A stretch of 64,000 nt of DNA from Ramlibacter sp. PS4R-6. GTDB taxonomy: Bacteria > Pseudomonadota > Gammaproteobacteria > Burkholderiales > Burkholderiaceae_C. The stretch spans positions 868,001-932,000 of the forward strand of contig NZ_JBBHKA010000001.1 in assembly GCF_037572775.1 (NCBI RefSeq). Direction: 5' to 3'. Position 1 is the first letter of the stretch; every line of letters begins with the position of its first letter. Below the pieces are notes generated by a model that was given only the letters and a program-made list of their open reading frames with translations, did no database searches and was not told where the DNA came from. A program made the translations under genes and the position numbers. Below are positions 21,476 to 29,198 of the stretch, piece by piece.

Positions 21476-21506
21476 AACAAAGGCAGGTTTTTCCCGGGTT
21501 GCGGGC

Positions 21507-21523
21507 TTGGCACAGCAATTGCA
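21507..21523 (+). promoter_or_regulatory. Sigma-54 (RpoN) promoter of pilA
   Basis: TTGGCACAGCAATTGCA matches the -24/-12 consensus TTGGCAC-R-N4-TTGC-W at every defined position, with the required GG and GC spacing. Transcription should begin about 10-14 bases after it, near 21534, leaving a short leader before the GGAGG ribosome site of the pilin gene. RpoN with the PilS/PilR system drives pilin genes in many type IV pilus bacteria. Confidence 0.82.
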
Positions 21524-21560
21524 CGATCAGCCCGCTTCTCTCAACAACTCCGGAGGTGAA

Positions 21561-22040
21561 ATGAAGCGTCAACTGCAACAGGGCTTCACCCTGATCGAAC
21601 TGATGATCGTGGTGGCGATCATCGGTATTCTGGCGGCCGTCGCGCTGCCGGCGTACCAGGACTACACCAAGCGCGCCAAGATGTCGGAAGTGGTGCTGGC
21701 CGCGTCGGCCTGCCGCACGACCATCACCGAGGTGTACCAGACCGGTTCGATCACGAACCCGGGCGCGGGCAGCTGGGGCTGCGAATCGACGACCCAGTCG
21801 AGCAAGTACGTGAAGTCGGTCAACACCGGCACCAACGGCGAGATCACGGTGGAAGCCCAGGGCTTCAACGACACCAACATCGACTCCAAGGTCGTGACGC
21901 TGGTGCCGTACAAGGACGACACGACGGCCATGAGCTCCACGACGCACATCGGCAACCCGGTGTTCAAGTGGGTCTGCGGCTCGACGGGCTCCGGCACGAC
22001 GATCAACCCGAAGTACCTGCCCGGCTCCTGCCGCGGCTAA
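21561..22040 (+). CDS. pilA: Type IV major pilin
   Basis: 159-residue prepilin. A short basic leader ends at G8, with cleavage before F9 (QQG^FTLIE); the conserved Glu5 of the mature protein is E13, followed by the hydrophobic helix [19 protein letters not shown]. Four Cys residues (C51, C74, C139, C157) are present, and the last pair could form the C-terminal disulfide loop. The Ser/Thr-rich C-terminus could carry O-linked sugars. GGAGG fixes the ATG at 21561. It has its own RpoN-type promoter and terminator, and lies between a pilus-type ATPase and a glycan locus. Confidence 0.95.
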   Translation: MKRQLQQGFTLIELMIVVAIIGILAAVALPAYQDYTKRAKMSEVVLAASACRTTITEVYQTGSITNPGAGSWGCESTTQSSKYVKSVNTGTNGEITVEAQGFNDTNIDSKVVTLVPYKDDTTAMSSTTHIGNPVFKWVCGSTGSGTTINPKYLPGSCRG

Positions 22041-22057
22041 CGCCTCACGGCGCGAAG

Positions 22058-22082
22058 AAAGGGGCTCCGGCCCCTTTTTTTT
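22058..22082 (+). terminator. Rho-independent terminator of pilA
   Basis: The stem GGGGC/GCCCC, extended by A-T pairs, has a TCCG loop and is followed by eight T residues. It lies 18 bases after the pilA stop and ends 18 bases before the glycosyltransferase start, so pilA is probably a monocistronic transcript. Confidence 0.92.
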
Positions 22083-22100
22083 CGCCCGTAAACTTCCAGC

Positions 22101-23252
22101 GTGGAACTGACGATTCTCATGCCTTGCCTGAACGAGGCAAGGACGGTGCAGCAGTGCGTGCGCGAGGCGCGCGGCTTCCTCGACGCGCAGGGGATCAGCG
22201 GCGAGGTGCTGGTCGCCGACAACGGGTCGACCGACGGCTCCCAGGCGCTGGCCGGCGCCGCCGGCGCGCGCGTGATCGACGTGCCCCGGCGCGGCTACGG
22301 CGCGGCGCTCATCGCCGGCATCGCCGCCGCGAAGGGTGACTACGTGATCATGGGCGACGCGGACCGCAGCTACGACTTCTCGTCGCTGGCCGACTTCGTG
22401 GCGCGGCTGCGCGACGGCGCGGCCCTCGTCATGGGCAACCGCTTCCAGGGTGGGATCGCGCCGGGCGCGATGCCTTTCCTCCATCGCCACCTGGGCAACC
22501 CGGTCCTGAGCTTCCTGGGGCGCCTGTTCTTCCGCACGCACATCGGCGACTTCCACTGCGGCCTGCGCGGCTTTCGCCGCGACACCATCGAGCAGCTGCG
22601 GCTGGTCAGCCCCGGGATGGAGTTCGCCTCGGAGATGATCGCGAAGGCGGCGCTCGCGGGCGTGCGCATCGACGAAGTGCCCACGACCTTGCGGCCCGAC
22701 GGCCGCGACCGGCCGCCGCACCTGCGCACCTGGCGCGACGGCTGGCGCCACCTGCGCTTCCTGCTCCTGTTCTGCCCGCGCTGGCTGTTCCTCTACCCCG
22801 GGCTGTTCCTCCTCGTAGGCGGTTTGCTCGGCTTCGCAGCGCTGCAGCCCACGGGCGCCGCGCCGCGGGTGCACTCGCTGCTGTACATGGCGGCGGCGGT
22901 GATCCTGGGCGTTCAGCTCGTGCAGCTGGCCGTGCTGACCAAGTACTTCGGCGTGAGTTCGGGCATCGTCCCGGCGCCGGCCTGGCTCGAGCGGTCCAGG
23001 CCGCTGCGCACCGTGGAGACGGGGCTGCTCGTCGGCGGCGCGCTGTTCGTGCTCGGCCTCCTGCTGTCGCTGTTCATCGTGCTGGACTGGGGAGCGACGG
23101 GGTTCGGCGCGCTCGATCCCGCCTTCGGCATGCAGGTGGTGATCCCCGCCGTGTCGCTGATGATCGTCGGCATGCAGGCCGTGGCGGGCGCCCTGTTCGC
23201 CGGCGCGGCCGAGATCTGCTGGCGCAGCGTCAACGGGGCGGCCGATGCTTGA
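22101..23252 (+). CDS. Family 2 glycosyltransferase, membrane-anchored
   Basis: 383 residues. The N-terminal GT-A domain (1-215) has MPCLNEARTV, the VADNGSTDGS nucleotide-sugar loop, GDADRSYDF with the metal-binding DxD-like Asp, and HCGLRGFRRD. About four membrane helices follow (roughly 223-245, 258-275, 310-335 and 345-372). This layout resembles polyprenyl-phosphate sugar transferases such as DPM1 or GtrB, which load a sugar onto the lipid carrier. The start is a GTG; no ATG fits. The stop overlaps the next gene by 8 bp. First gene of the glycan locus. Confidence 0.85.
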   Translation: MELTILMPCLNEARTVQQCVREARGFLDAQGISGEVLVADNGSTDGSQALAGAAGARVIDVPRRGYGAALIAGIAAAKGDYVIMGDADRSYDFSSLADFVARLRDGAALVMGNRFQGGIAPGAMPFLHRHLGNPVLSFLGRLFFRTHIGDFHCGLRGFRRDTIEQLRLVSPGMEFASEMIAKAALAGVRIDEVPTTLRPDGRDRPPHLRTWRDGWRHLRFLLLFCPRWLFLYPGLFLLVGGLLGFAALQPTGAAPRVHSLLYMAAAVILGVQLVQLAVLTKYFGVSSGIVPAPAWLERSRPLRTVETGLLVGGALFVLGLLLSLFIVLDWGATGFGALDPAFGMQVVIPAVSLMIVGMQAVAGALFAGAAEICWRSVNGAADA

Positions 23253-24069
23253 CGAAGGGCGCGCGGCGCCCGCCTGGGTCCTGCGCTGGGAATGGGCGTG
23301 GACGGCCGCACTGGCCGCCATCGCGCTGGCGGCGATCCCCTTGTCCATGGGCTACATCGGCCTGAACTGGGACGCGCTGAACCACCACATCTACCTCGGC
23401 TGGACCGCGGAGCACCCGCGTTTCGGCCAGGACTGGCTGGCCGCCAGCTACCAGTCCTTCCAGTACCCCTATCTGTACTGGCCCGCCTACCGCCTCGCCG
23501 CAGCGGGCACCGACGGCGTTACGGCAGGCGTGGTGCTCGCGGAGCTCAACGTGCTGGTCACGCCCGCGCTGTCGCTGCTCGCCGCAGCCTGCATCCCGGG
23601 GCGCGAATGGTTCCACGTCGCCATGCGGCTCATGTCCGTGGCGCTCGCGTTCTCGTCGGCTGTGGTGCTGTCGATGGTGGCGGGCACCGGCAACGACCTG
23701 CTGGCGGCCATCCCGCTGGTCTGGGCGATCGCGCTGTCGGTACGCGCGGTGGCCGTCCCGGGCCTGGATGAACGCGCGTTGCTGCGCAGTGCCATTGGGT
23801 CGGCGGCGCTCGGGGGCATCGCGACGGCGTTCAAATTGAGCAACGGCGTGATCGTCGTGGTCCTGCCGCTGCTGTGGCTGTGGCCGGGCGACGCATGGCG
23901 CCCGCGCCTTGCGCGCACGGTCCTCGCCGGCCTCGTCGCGGCGCTGGCCTTCTTCGTGGCCTATGCGCCCTGGGGCTGGCAGGTGTGGCAGCAAACGGGC
24001 AATCCGTTCTACCCGATCGCCGACGATTGGCTGGCCCCGCTGCGCGCCCTCACCGGGTGGCATCGCTGA
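23245..24069 (+). CDS. Polytopic membrane protein, N-terminal part (probable split gene)
   Basis: 274 residues with about six to seven predicted membrane helices and no family I can name with certainty. The motif NWDALNHHIYLGW in the first extracytoplasmic loop resembles GT-C type membrane glycosyltransferases. The open frame ends at TGA 24067-24069, right after a GNPFYPIADDW segment; in proteins of this type such a segment normally continues straight into further helices. Those helices are encoded by the next gene in another frame, so the two may be halves of one gene. It overlaps the upstream glycosyltransferase by 8 bp. Confidence 0.7.
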   Translation: MLDEGRAAPAWVLRWEWAWTAALAAIALAAIPLSMGYIGLNWDALNHHIYLGWTAEHPRFGQDWLAASYQSFQYPYLYWPAYRLAAAGTDGVTAGVVLAELNVLVTPALSLLAAACIPGREWFHVAMRLMSVALAFSSAVVLSMVAGTGNDLLAAIPLVWAIALSVRAVAVPGLDERALLRSAIGSAALGGIATAFKLSNGVIVVVLPLLWLWPGDAWRPRLARTVLAGLVAALAFFVAYAPWGWQVWQQTGNPFYPIADDWLAPLRALTGWHR

Positions 24070-25247
24070 TGGCGCTGATCCGCTTCAGTCCCGACACCTG
24101 GGGCGACGCCCTGCTGCGGCCCCTCGCGATGACGGCGCCGGATGCGAACGTGTACGTCGAGATCGCCGCGCCGGACCTGCGGCTGGCGGCGGTGCAAATC
24201 CTCGCGCTGGGCCTGCTGCTGCTCTGGACGCGCCTGCGCTCCAAACCGCCGGCGGCCCTTATCGCGCTGCTGGCCTTCGCGGTCGCGTGCATGCCACCGT
24301 GGCTGCTCACGAGCGGCAACGGCCGCTACTTCATCCCCATCCTGCTCGCGGCGGGCCCGCTGGCGGTCGGGCTGGTGCTCGCCTTGCCGCTGTCGCGCCG
24401 CATGCAGCTGGCGCTGGTGGCCGGCCTGCTCGCCGGCCAGGTGTTCGTCGTCAGCGAGCGGCCGCCCTGGGACGCGTGGGCGTGGTCGTCGTGGGGCCAG
24501 GGCAATTACTTCCAGGTGGACGTGCCGAAGGCGGACGACCCGCGCCCGGTCACCTACGTCACGCTCTCGAGCATCAGCTATTCGCTGATCGCGCCGCAGT
24601 TTCCGCCGCAGTCGCGCTGGATCAACGTCGCGTCGGTCGGCGAGGGACGGCGCGACACGGCATGGGGCCGCGAGTTCATCGCGCGCTCGCCCGGCCCCAT
24701 CCGGCTGCTCGCGCCCACCATCCCCGGCCAGCTCGACGCGCAGGGCCTCCCGATCCCCGACGTGCGCGATGCGCTCGACAAGCTGCTGGCTCCGCACGGC
24801 CTCGCGCTGGCCGGCGCCGACGCCTGCACCTTGCTGCGGTCCGGCGGGCTGCGTTCGATCGGCACGCATGCCGGCCGCGAGCCGCCGAAGGAGCCCGTGG
24901 GCTTCTGGCAGTGCTCGCTCAAGCGCCAGGACGCCGTGAACCCCGTGCCGCAGGAGCCGGTTTCGCCGCAGGCGCTGCAGGCGCTGGCGAAGGTCGAGCA
25001 GATGTGCCCGCGCTTCTTCCAGCATGGCGAAGGCGTGCTGCGCATCCCGCACGGCGTCGTGCGCCACTACCCGGATTCGGACATGAAGGTCTACGTGCTG
25101 AACGACGGCCGCGTGCTCTACAAGTTCTGGCGCGCGCTCAACCCCGTGGAGATCGGCACCGTGGCGGGCCTCCTCGACGGCACCACGAAGTTCGACTGCA
25201 GCTTCATCCGCGGGCGCAGCGGGCTGCCGTGGAACCGGGAGATCTGA
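24069..25247 (+). CDS. Membrane protein, C-terminal part of the probable split gene
   Basis: 392 residues from the ATG at 24069, which shares one base with the previous stop (TGATG). The first 140 residues hold about four membrane helices; the rest is a soluble domain of about 240 residues with conserved-looking blocks such as YFIPILLAAGPL near the helices and HYPDSDMKVYVLNDGR near the end. The frame is open back to 23874. A single-base indel between 23874 and 24066 would therefore join this part to the preceding gene and give a protein of about 665 residues. Otherwise the pair must be translated by stop-start coupling. Function unknown; membrane glycosyltransferase is a guess. Confidence 0.65.
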   Translation: MALIRFSPDTWGDALLRPLAMTAPDANVYVEIAAPDLRLAAVQILALGLLLLWTRLRSKPPAALIALLAFAVACMPPWLLTSGNGRYFIPILLAAGPLAVGLVLALPLSRRMQLALVAGLLAGQVFVVSERPPWDAWAWSSWGQGNYFQVDVPKADDPRPVTYVTLSSISYSLIAPQFPPQSRWINVASVGEGRRDTAWGREFIARSPGPIRLLAPTIPGQLDAQGLPIPDVRDALDKLLAPHGLALAGADACTLLRSGGLRSIGTHAGREPPKEPVGFWQCSLKRQDAVNPVPQEPVSPQALQALAKVEQMCPRFFQHGEGVLRIPHGVVRHYPDSDMKVYVLNDGRVLYKFWRALNPVEIGTVAGLLDGTTKFDCSFIRGRSGLPWNREI

Positions 25248-26528
25248 GTGCAGGTGCGCCGCATCCTGCTGGACTGCACCTACACGCGCCTGCAACCGCG
25301 CGCTGTCGGCATCACGCGGACGGTGCGGCGGCTGGCCGAGGAACTGCCGGCTGTCGCGCGCGCGCAAGGCGCCGACTTCGTCTGCGTCGCCTTCGACGGC
25401 GACGGCTTCCGCGACGCCGGTGCGCTCGCGCCCCTCGCCGGCGACGAGGCCCGGCCAGCGGCGCTGCGGGCCGCCACCGGCCCGTTGAAGCGGGTGGTCG
25501 AGAACATCCTGCGGCTGCCCTGGCCCCTGGTCCGGCCGGCGTGGGCGTTGGCATCGGGCGTGTCGTTTCGCGAGGCCGTTGCATCGCGGAAGCGGATCGC
25601 GTTCGCGCCCGGCGACGTGCTGGTTCTCGCCGACGCCAGCTGGAACTACGCGGTCGACAAGGGCGCGCGCCAGGCGCGCCGCAGCGGCGCCGCCGTCGTG
25701 GGCGTGATCTACGACCTGATGCCCTTGCAGGCGCCGCAGTTCTGCCTGCCCTGGGTGCGTGGGGCTTTCGCCGACTGGTTGAGGCGGCTGGTGGGCGGCA
25801 GCGACGCGCTGCTGTGCGACTCGCGCTTCACGCTCGAGAGCGTGCGCGAGGCGGCGCGCCGCCATGGCTGGGAGATGCCGCCGGCGGATTCGTTCCGGCT
25901 CGGCTGCGACGTGCCCGTCGCCTCCGATGGCAGCGTGCGCGATGACCTGCGCGCTTTCCTGCAGCATCCGCGCTGCTACGCGGTGCTGGGGTCGTTCGAG
26001 CCGAAGAAGAACCATGCGCTGGTCGTCGCTGCCTTCGAAGACGCGTGGCGCCGCGGCTGCGACGCCCGGCTGCTCGTCATCGGCCGCAGGACCGGCGAGT
26101 GCCGCGACGTGGTCGAACGGCTCGAACGCCATGCGCGCGAGGCCGCCCGGGTGATGCTGGTCGACGACGCGAACGACACGGAGGTCGCGCACGCGTACCG
26201 CCATTGCCGCGCGCTCGTGGTCCCCTCGCTGTACGAAGGCTTCGGCCTGCCGCTGGTTGAAGCCCGTACGGCCGGCTGTCCCGTCCTCGCGAGCGACCTG
26301 CCGGTGTTCCGCGAGATCGCCGACGCGGGCGTGCGCTGGTTCGACCCGCGCGACGCGTCGCAATTGGCAGGGCTGCTGATCGACGACGCGTCCGGCGGCG
26401 CCGCGGCCGTGCCCGCGATGCCCGCCTTCAGCTGGCGCGACAGCGCGCGGCAATGCGTGGAGCGGATCGGGGCGCTCCTGCCGGCGCCCGGTGGTGGCGT
26501 ATCCTTGCTGGGGAGCAGCACCCCATGA
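25248..26528 (+). CDS. Family 1 (GT4-type) glycosyltransferase
   Basis: 426 residues, GT-B fold. The C-terminal nucleotide-sugar domain is clear: GSFEPKKNHALVVAAFE, LLVIGRRTGE, VPSLYEGFGLPLVEA with the E-x7-E motif, and ASDLPVFREIA. The N-terminal acceptor domain starts RRILLDCTYTR. It would add a hexose-type sugar to a lipid-linked glycan at the cytoplasmic membrane face. The start is a GTG immediately after the preceding TGA, and its own stop overlaps the GHMP kinase start (ATGA), so this is a tight operon. Confidence 0.88.
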   Translation: MQVRRILLDCTYTRLQPRAVGITRTVRRLAEELPAVARAQGADFVCVAFDGDGFRDAGALAPLAGDEARPAALRAATGPLKRVVENILRLPWPLVRPAWALASGVSFREAVASRKRIAFAPGDVLVLADASWNYAVDKGARQARRSGAAVVGVIYDLMPLQAPQFCLPWVRGAFADWLRRLVGGSDALLCDSRFTLESVREAARRHGWEMPPADSFRLGCDVPVASDGSVRDDLRAFLQHPRCYAVLGSFEPKKNHALVVAAFEDAWRRGCDARLLVIGRRTGECRDVVERLERHAREAARVMLVDDANDTEVAHAYRHCRALVVPSLYEGFGLPLVEARTAGCPVLASDLPVFREIADAGVRWFDPRDASQLAGLLIDDASGGAAAVPAMPAFSWRDSARQCVERIGALLPAPGGGVSLLGSSTP

Positions 26529-27505
26529 TCATCGTTCGCACGCCCTTGCGCGTCAGCCTTTTCGGCGGCGGGACGGACTTCCCCGAATTCTTCTCGCGCC
26601 ACGGCGGCGCCGTCCTCGGCACCGCCATCGACAAGTACATCTATCACACGGTGTCGCACCTGCCGTCCTGGCTGTTCGACCACAAGATCCGCTTTTCCTA
26701 CCGCAAGGTGGAACTGGCACCGGACCTCGAAAGCGTCGAGCACACGCCCTTCCGCGAAATCCTGCGCTATTGCGGCGTCGAGCGCGACGTCGAGGTGAAC
26801 CTCGCGTCGGACCTGCCGTCGTTCAGCGGCCTGGGTTCCTCGTCGAGCTTCAGCGTCGGACTGATCAAGGGCCTGCGCGCGCTGCAGGGCCGCGCCATCG
26901 GGCAGGAGGAACTCGCGCGCTGCGCGATCCACGTCGAACGCGACGTGCTGCGGGAAACGGTGGGCCTGCAGGACCAGGTCTTCGCCGCCTGCGGCGGGCT
27001 CAACCTCGTGCGCTTTTCCGGCAACGGCGAATTCAACGTCGAGCGCATCGCGATCTCGCCCGACCGCATGCGCGCCCTCAACGACAGCATGCTGCTGTAC
27101 TTTACGGGCCTGACGCGCAAGGCGCAGGAAGTCGAGAAGGCCAAGCTCGGCAAGCTCGCGTCGAACGAAGCGACGCTCAAGTCGATGCTCGCGCTGGTCG
27201 AGGAAGCACACCGCGTCCTCGTCGGAAATGGTGACGTGGGCGCGCTGGGCGAACTGCTGCACGCGAACTGGCTGGAAAAGCGCAAGCTCGACGCCTCGGT
27301 GAGCGCGCCGGAGATCGACAGCCTGTACGACCGCGCGATGAAGGCGGGCGCGCTCGGCGGCAAGCTGCTGGGTGCGGGCGGCGGCGGCTTCATGCTGCTG
27401 CTGGTGCCGCCTTCGCGCCAGGCGCAGGTGCGCGCGGCCCTCGCGAGCCACCATGAAGTCAAGATCGGCATCAACGCGCCGGGAAGCACCGTCGTCCATG
27501 CCTGA
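26525..27505 (+). CDS. GHMP-family sugar kinase, HddA-like (heptose 7-phosphate kinase type)
   Basis: 326 residues. The N-terminus IIVRTPLRVSLFGGGTDFPEF is the pattern of D-glycero-D-manno-heptose 7-phosphate kinases and related GHMP kinases; the ATP loop is LPSFSGLGSSSSFSVG (about 99-114), and the third motif KLLGAGGGGFMLLL is near the end. HddA makes heptose 1,7-bisphosphate for GDP-heptose synthesis; fucose- or other sugar-kinase activity is possible. The ATG overlaps the previous stop. An HddC-like nucleotidyltransferase sits two genes downstream, supporting a GDP-heptose-type pathway. GmhA and GmhB partners are not in the window. Confidence 0.82.
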   Translation: MIIVRTPLRVSLFGGGTDFPEFFSRHGGAVLGTAIDKYIYHTVSHLPSWLFDHKIRFSYRKVELAPDLESVEHTPFREILRYCGVERDVEVNLASDLPSFSGLGSSSSFSVGLIKGLRALQGRAIGQEELARCAIHVERDVLRETVGLQDQVFAACGGLNLVRFSGNGEFNVERIAISPDRMRALNDSMLLYFTGLTRKAQEVEKAKLGKLASNEATLKSMLALVEEAHRVLVGNGDVGALGELLHANWLEKRKLDASVSAPEIDSLYDRAMKAGALGGKLLGAGGGGFMLLLVPPSRQAQVRAALASHHEVKIGINAPGSTVVHA

Positions 27506-27523
27506 ATTCCAACGGAGCCAAGA

Positions 27524-28456
27524 GTGAACATCCTCGTGACCGGCGGCGCCGGCTACATCGGTTCGGTGCTGGTGCCGCGCCTGCTGCAGGCAGGCCACAG
27601 CGTCACCGTGCTGGACAACTTCATGTTCGGCCAGTCGTCGCTCGCCGACGCCTGCGGCTGGGACACCTTCGACGTCGTGCGCGGCGACTGCCGCGACCGC
27701 GAGCTGGTCAAGAAGCTGATGGCGCGCGCCGACACCGTCATCCCGCTGGCCGCTCTGGTGGGCGCGCCCATGTGCAAGATCGACCCGCTGGGCGCGCAGA
27801 CGATCAATCAGGATGCGGTGGAGATGGTGTGCGAACTCGCGAGCCGCGAGCAGCGCATCCTGATGCCCGTGTCGAACAGCGGCTACGGCATCGGCGAGAA
27901 GGACAAGGCGTGCACGGAGGACAGCCCTTTGCGCCCCCTGTCGCTGTACGGCATCACCAAGGTGAACGCCGAGACGGCGGTCCTGCAGCGCGAGAACAGC
28001 CTGACCTTCCGGCTCGCCACGGTGTTCGGCATGTCGCCGCGCATGCGGATGGACCTGCTGGTCAACGACTTCACCTACCGCGCGGTGCACGACCGCGCGC
28101 TGCTCGTGTTCGAGGGGCACTTCACGCGCAACTACATCCACGTGCAGGACGTCGCGCGGGCCTTCCTGCATGCATTGCAGAATTTCGAGTCGATGCGCGG
28201 CCGTGCGTACAACGTTGGGCTGGACGACGCCAACCTCACGAAGATCCAGCTGTGCCAGGTGATCCAGAAGCACGTGCCCGGCTTCGTCTACGTCGAGGCG
28301 CCCATCGGCGAAGACCCCGACAAGCGCGACTACATCGTGTCGAATGCGCGCCTCGCGTCGACCGGGTTCAAGCCCGAGTGGGGCCTGGACCGGGGCATCC
28401 GCGAACTGCTCAAGGGCTACACCATCCTGCGCAACGTGCGCTATGGGAACGTCTGA
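27524..28456 (+). CDS. NAD-dependent sugar epimerase/dehydratase
   Basis: 310 residues, extended SDR. The NAD-binding motif GGAGYIG is at residues 7-13, PLAALVGAPM follows, and the catalytic YGITK (Tyr-x3-Lys) lies about residue 145. The Ser residues upstream (VSNSGYGIG) complete the triad. It probably modifies a nucleotide-activated sugar, given its place between the HddA-like kinase and the nucleotidyltransferase; 3,5-epimerase or 4,6-dehydratase roles cannot be separated. The start is a GTG with a GGAG ribosome site. Confidence 0.85.
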   Translation: MNILVTGGAGYIGSVLVPRLLQAGHSVTVLDNFMFGQSSLADACGWDTFDVVRGDCRDRELVKKLMARADTVIPLAALVGAPMCKIDPLGAQTINQDAVEMVCELASREQRILMPVSNSGYGIGEKDKACTEDSPLRPLSLYGITKVNAETAVLQRENSLTFRLATVFGMSPRMRMDLLVNDFTYRAVHDRALLVFEGHFTRNYIHVQDVARAFLHALQNFESMRGRAYNVGLDDANLTKIQLCQVIQKHVPGFVYVEAPIGEDPDKRDYIVSNARLASTGFKPEWGLDRGIRELLKGYTILRNVRYGNV

Positions 28457-29194
28457 GTGACGAACGCGGCGCCGCGGGTGGCCGTGGTCCTTGCCGGGGG
28501 GCTGGGCACGCGCGTGCGGCACCTGCTGGGCGCGCTGCCGAAACCGCTCGCGCCGGTGGCGGGCCGGCCTTTCCTCGAATGGGTCCTGCGCTACCTGCAT
28601 GGCCAGGGCGTGCAGCGCGCAATCCTCTCAGCCGGCTACGGCGCCGCACAGATTTCGGATTTCGCCGCGGGCCTGCAGCTGCGCGGCATGCAGGTGGACG
28701 TGGCCGCCGAGCCTGAACCCCTGGGCACTGCCGGTGGCTTCCTGCATGCGTGGCACGCCTTGCGGCCCGAGGGCGCCGACGTGCTGGTCCTCAATGGCGA
28801 TTCGCTCGCGCTCGCGGATCTCGCGCCGCTGGGCGCGGCCTTGACGAACGCCGCCGCGGCGATGCTGGCCGTGCAAGTCGATGACGCCTCGCGCTACGGC
28901 AGCCTGGCCGTCGACGCGCAGGCGCGCTTGAAAGGCTTCGCGGAAAAGCGCGCGGGCGCGGGGGCCGGGCTCGTCAACGCGGGTGTCTACCTGTTCTCGC
29001 GCGCCGCCGTCGATGCATTTCCCCCGCGCCGGCCCCTGAGCTTCGAGACGGACGTCTTCCCCGCGCTGCTGGGTGAAGGGCGTCCCGTGCAGGTGGTCGC
29101 GGCGGCCTGTCCCTTCCTCGACATCGGCACGGAGGCGTCGATGGCGCAGGCCGGCCGCTTCATCACGGACAATCGCCACTGGTTCGGCGACTGA
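28457..29194 (+). CDS. Sugar-phosphate nucleotidyltransferase, HddC-like
   Basis: 245 residues, Rossmann-like nucleotidyltransferase. The signature LAGGLGTRVRHLLG-LPKPLAPV sits at residues 12-32, with LNGDSLA (metal-binding Asp) and FDIGTEA-like CPFLDIGTEAS near the end. The length and sequence suit D-glycero-D-manno-heptose 1-phosphate guanylyltransferases (HddC) or MurNAc/mannose-1-P homologues. It would activate the sugar produced by the GHMP kinase pathway. GTG start directly after the epimerase stop, with no gap. Confidence 0.8.
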   Translation: MTNAAPRVAVVLAGGLGTRVRHLLGALPKPLAPVAGRPFLEWVLRYLHGQGVQRAILSAGYGAAQISDFAAGLQLRGMQVDVAAEPEPLGTAGGFLHAWHALRPEGADVLVLNGDSLALADLAPLGAALTNAAAAMLAVQVDDASRYGSLAVDAQARLKGFAEKRAGAGAGLVNAGVYLFSRAAVDAFPPRRPLSFETDVFPALLGEGRPVQVVAAACPFLDIGTEASMAQAGRFITDNRHWFGD

Positions 29195-29198
29195 CACC

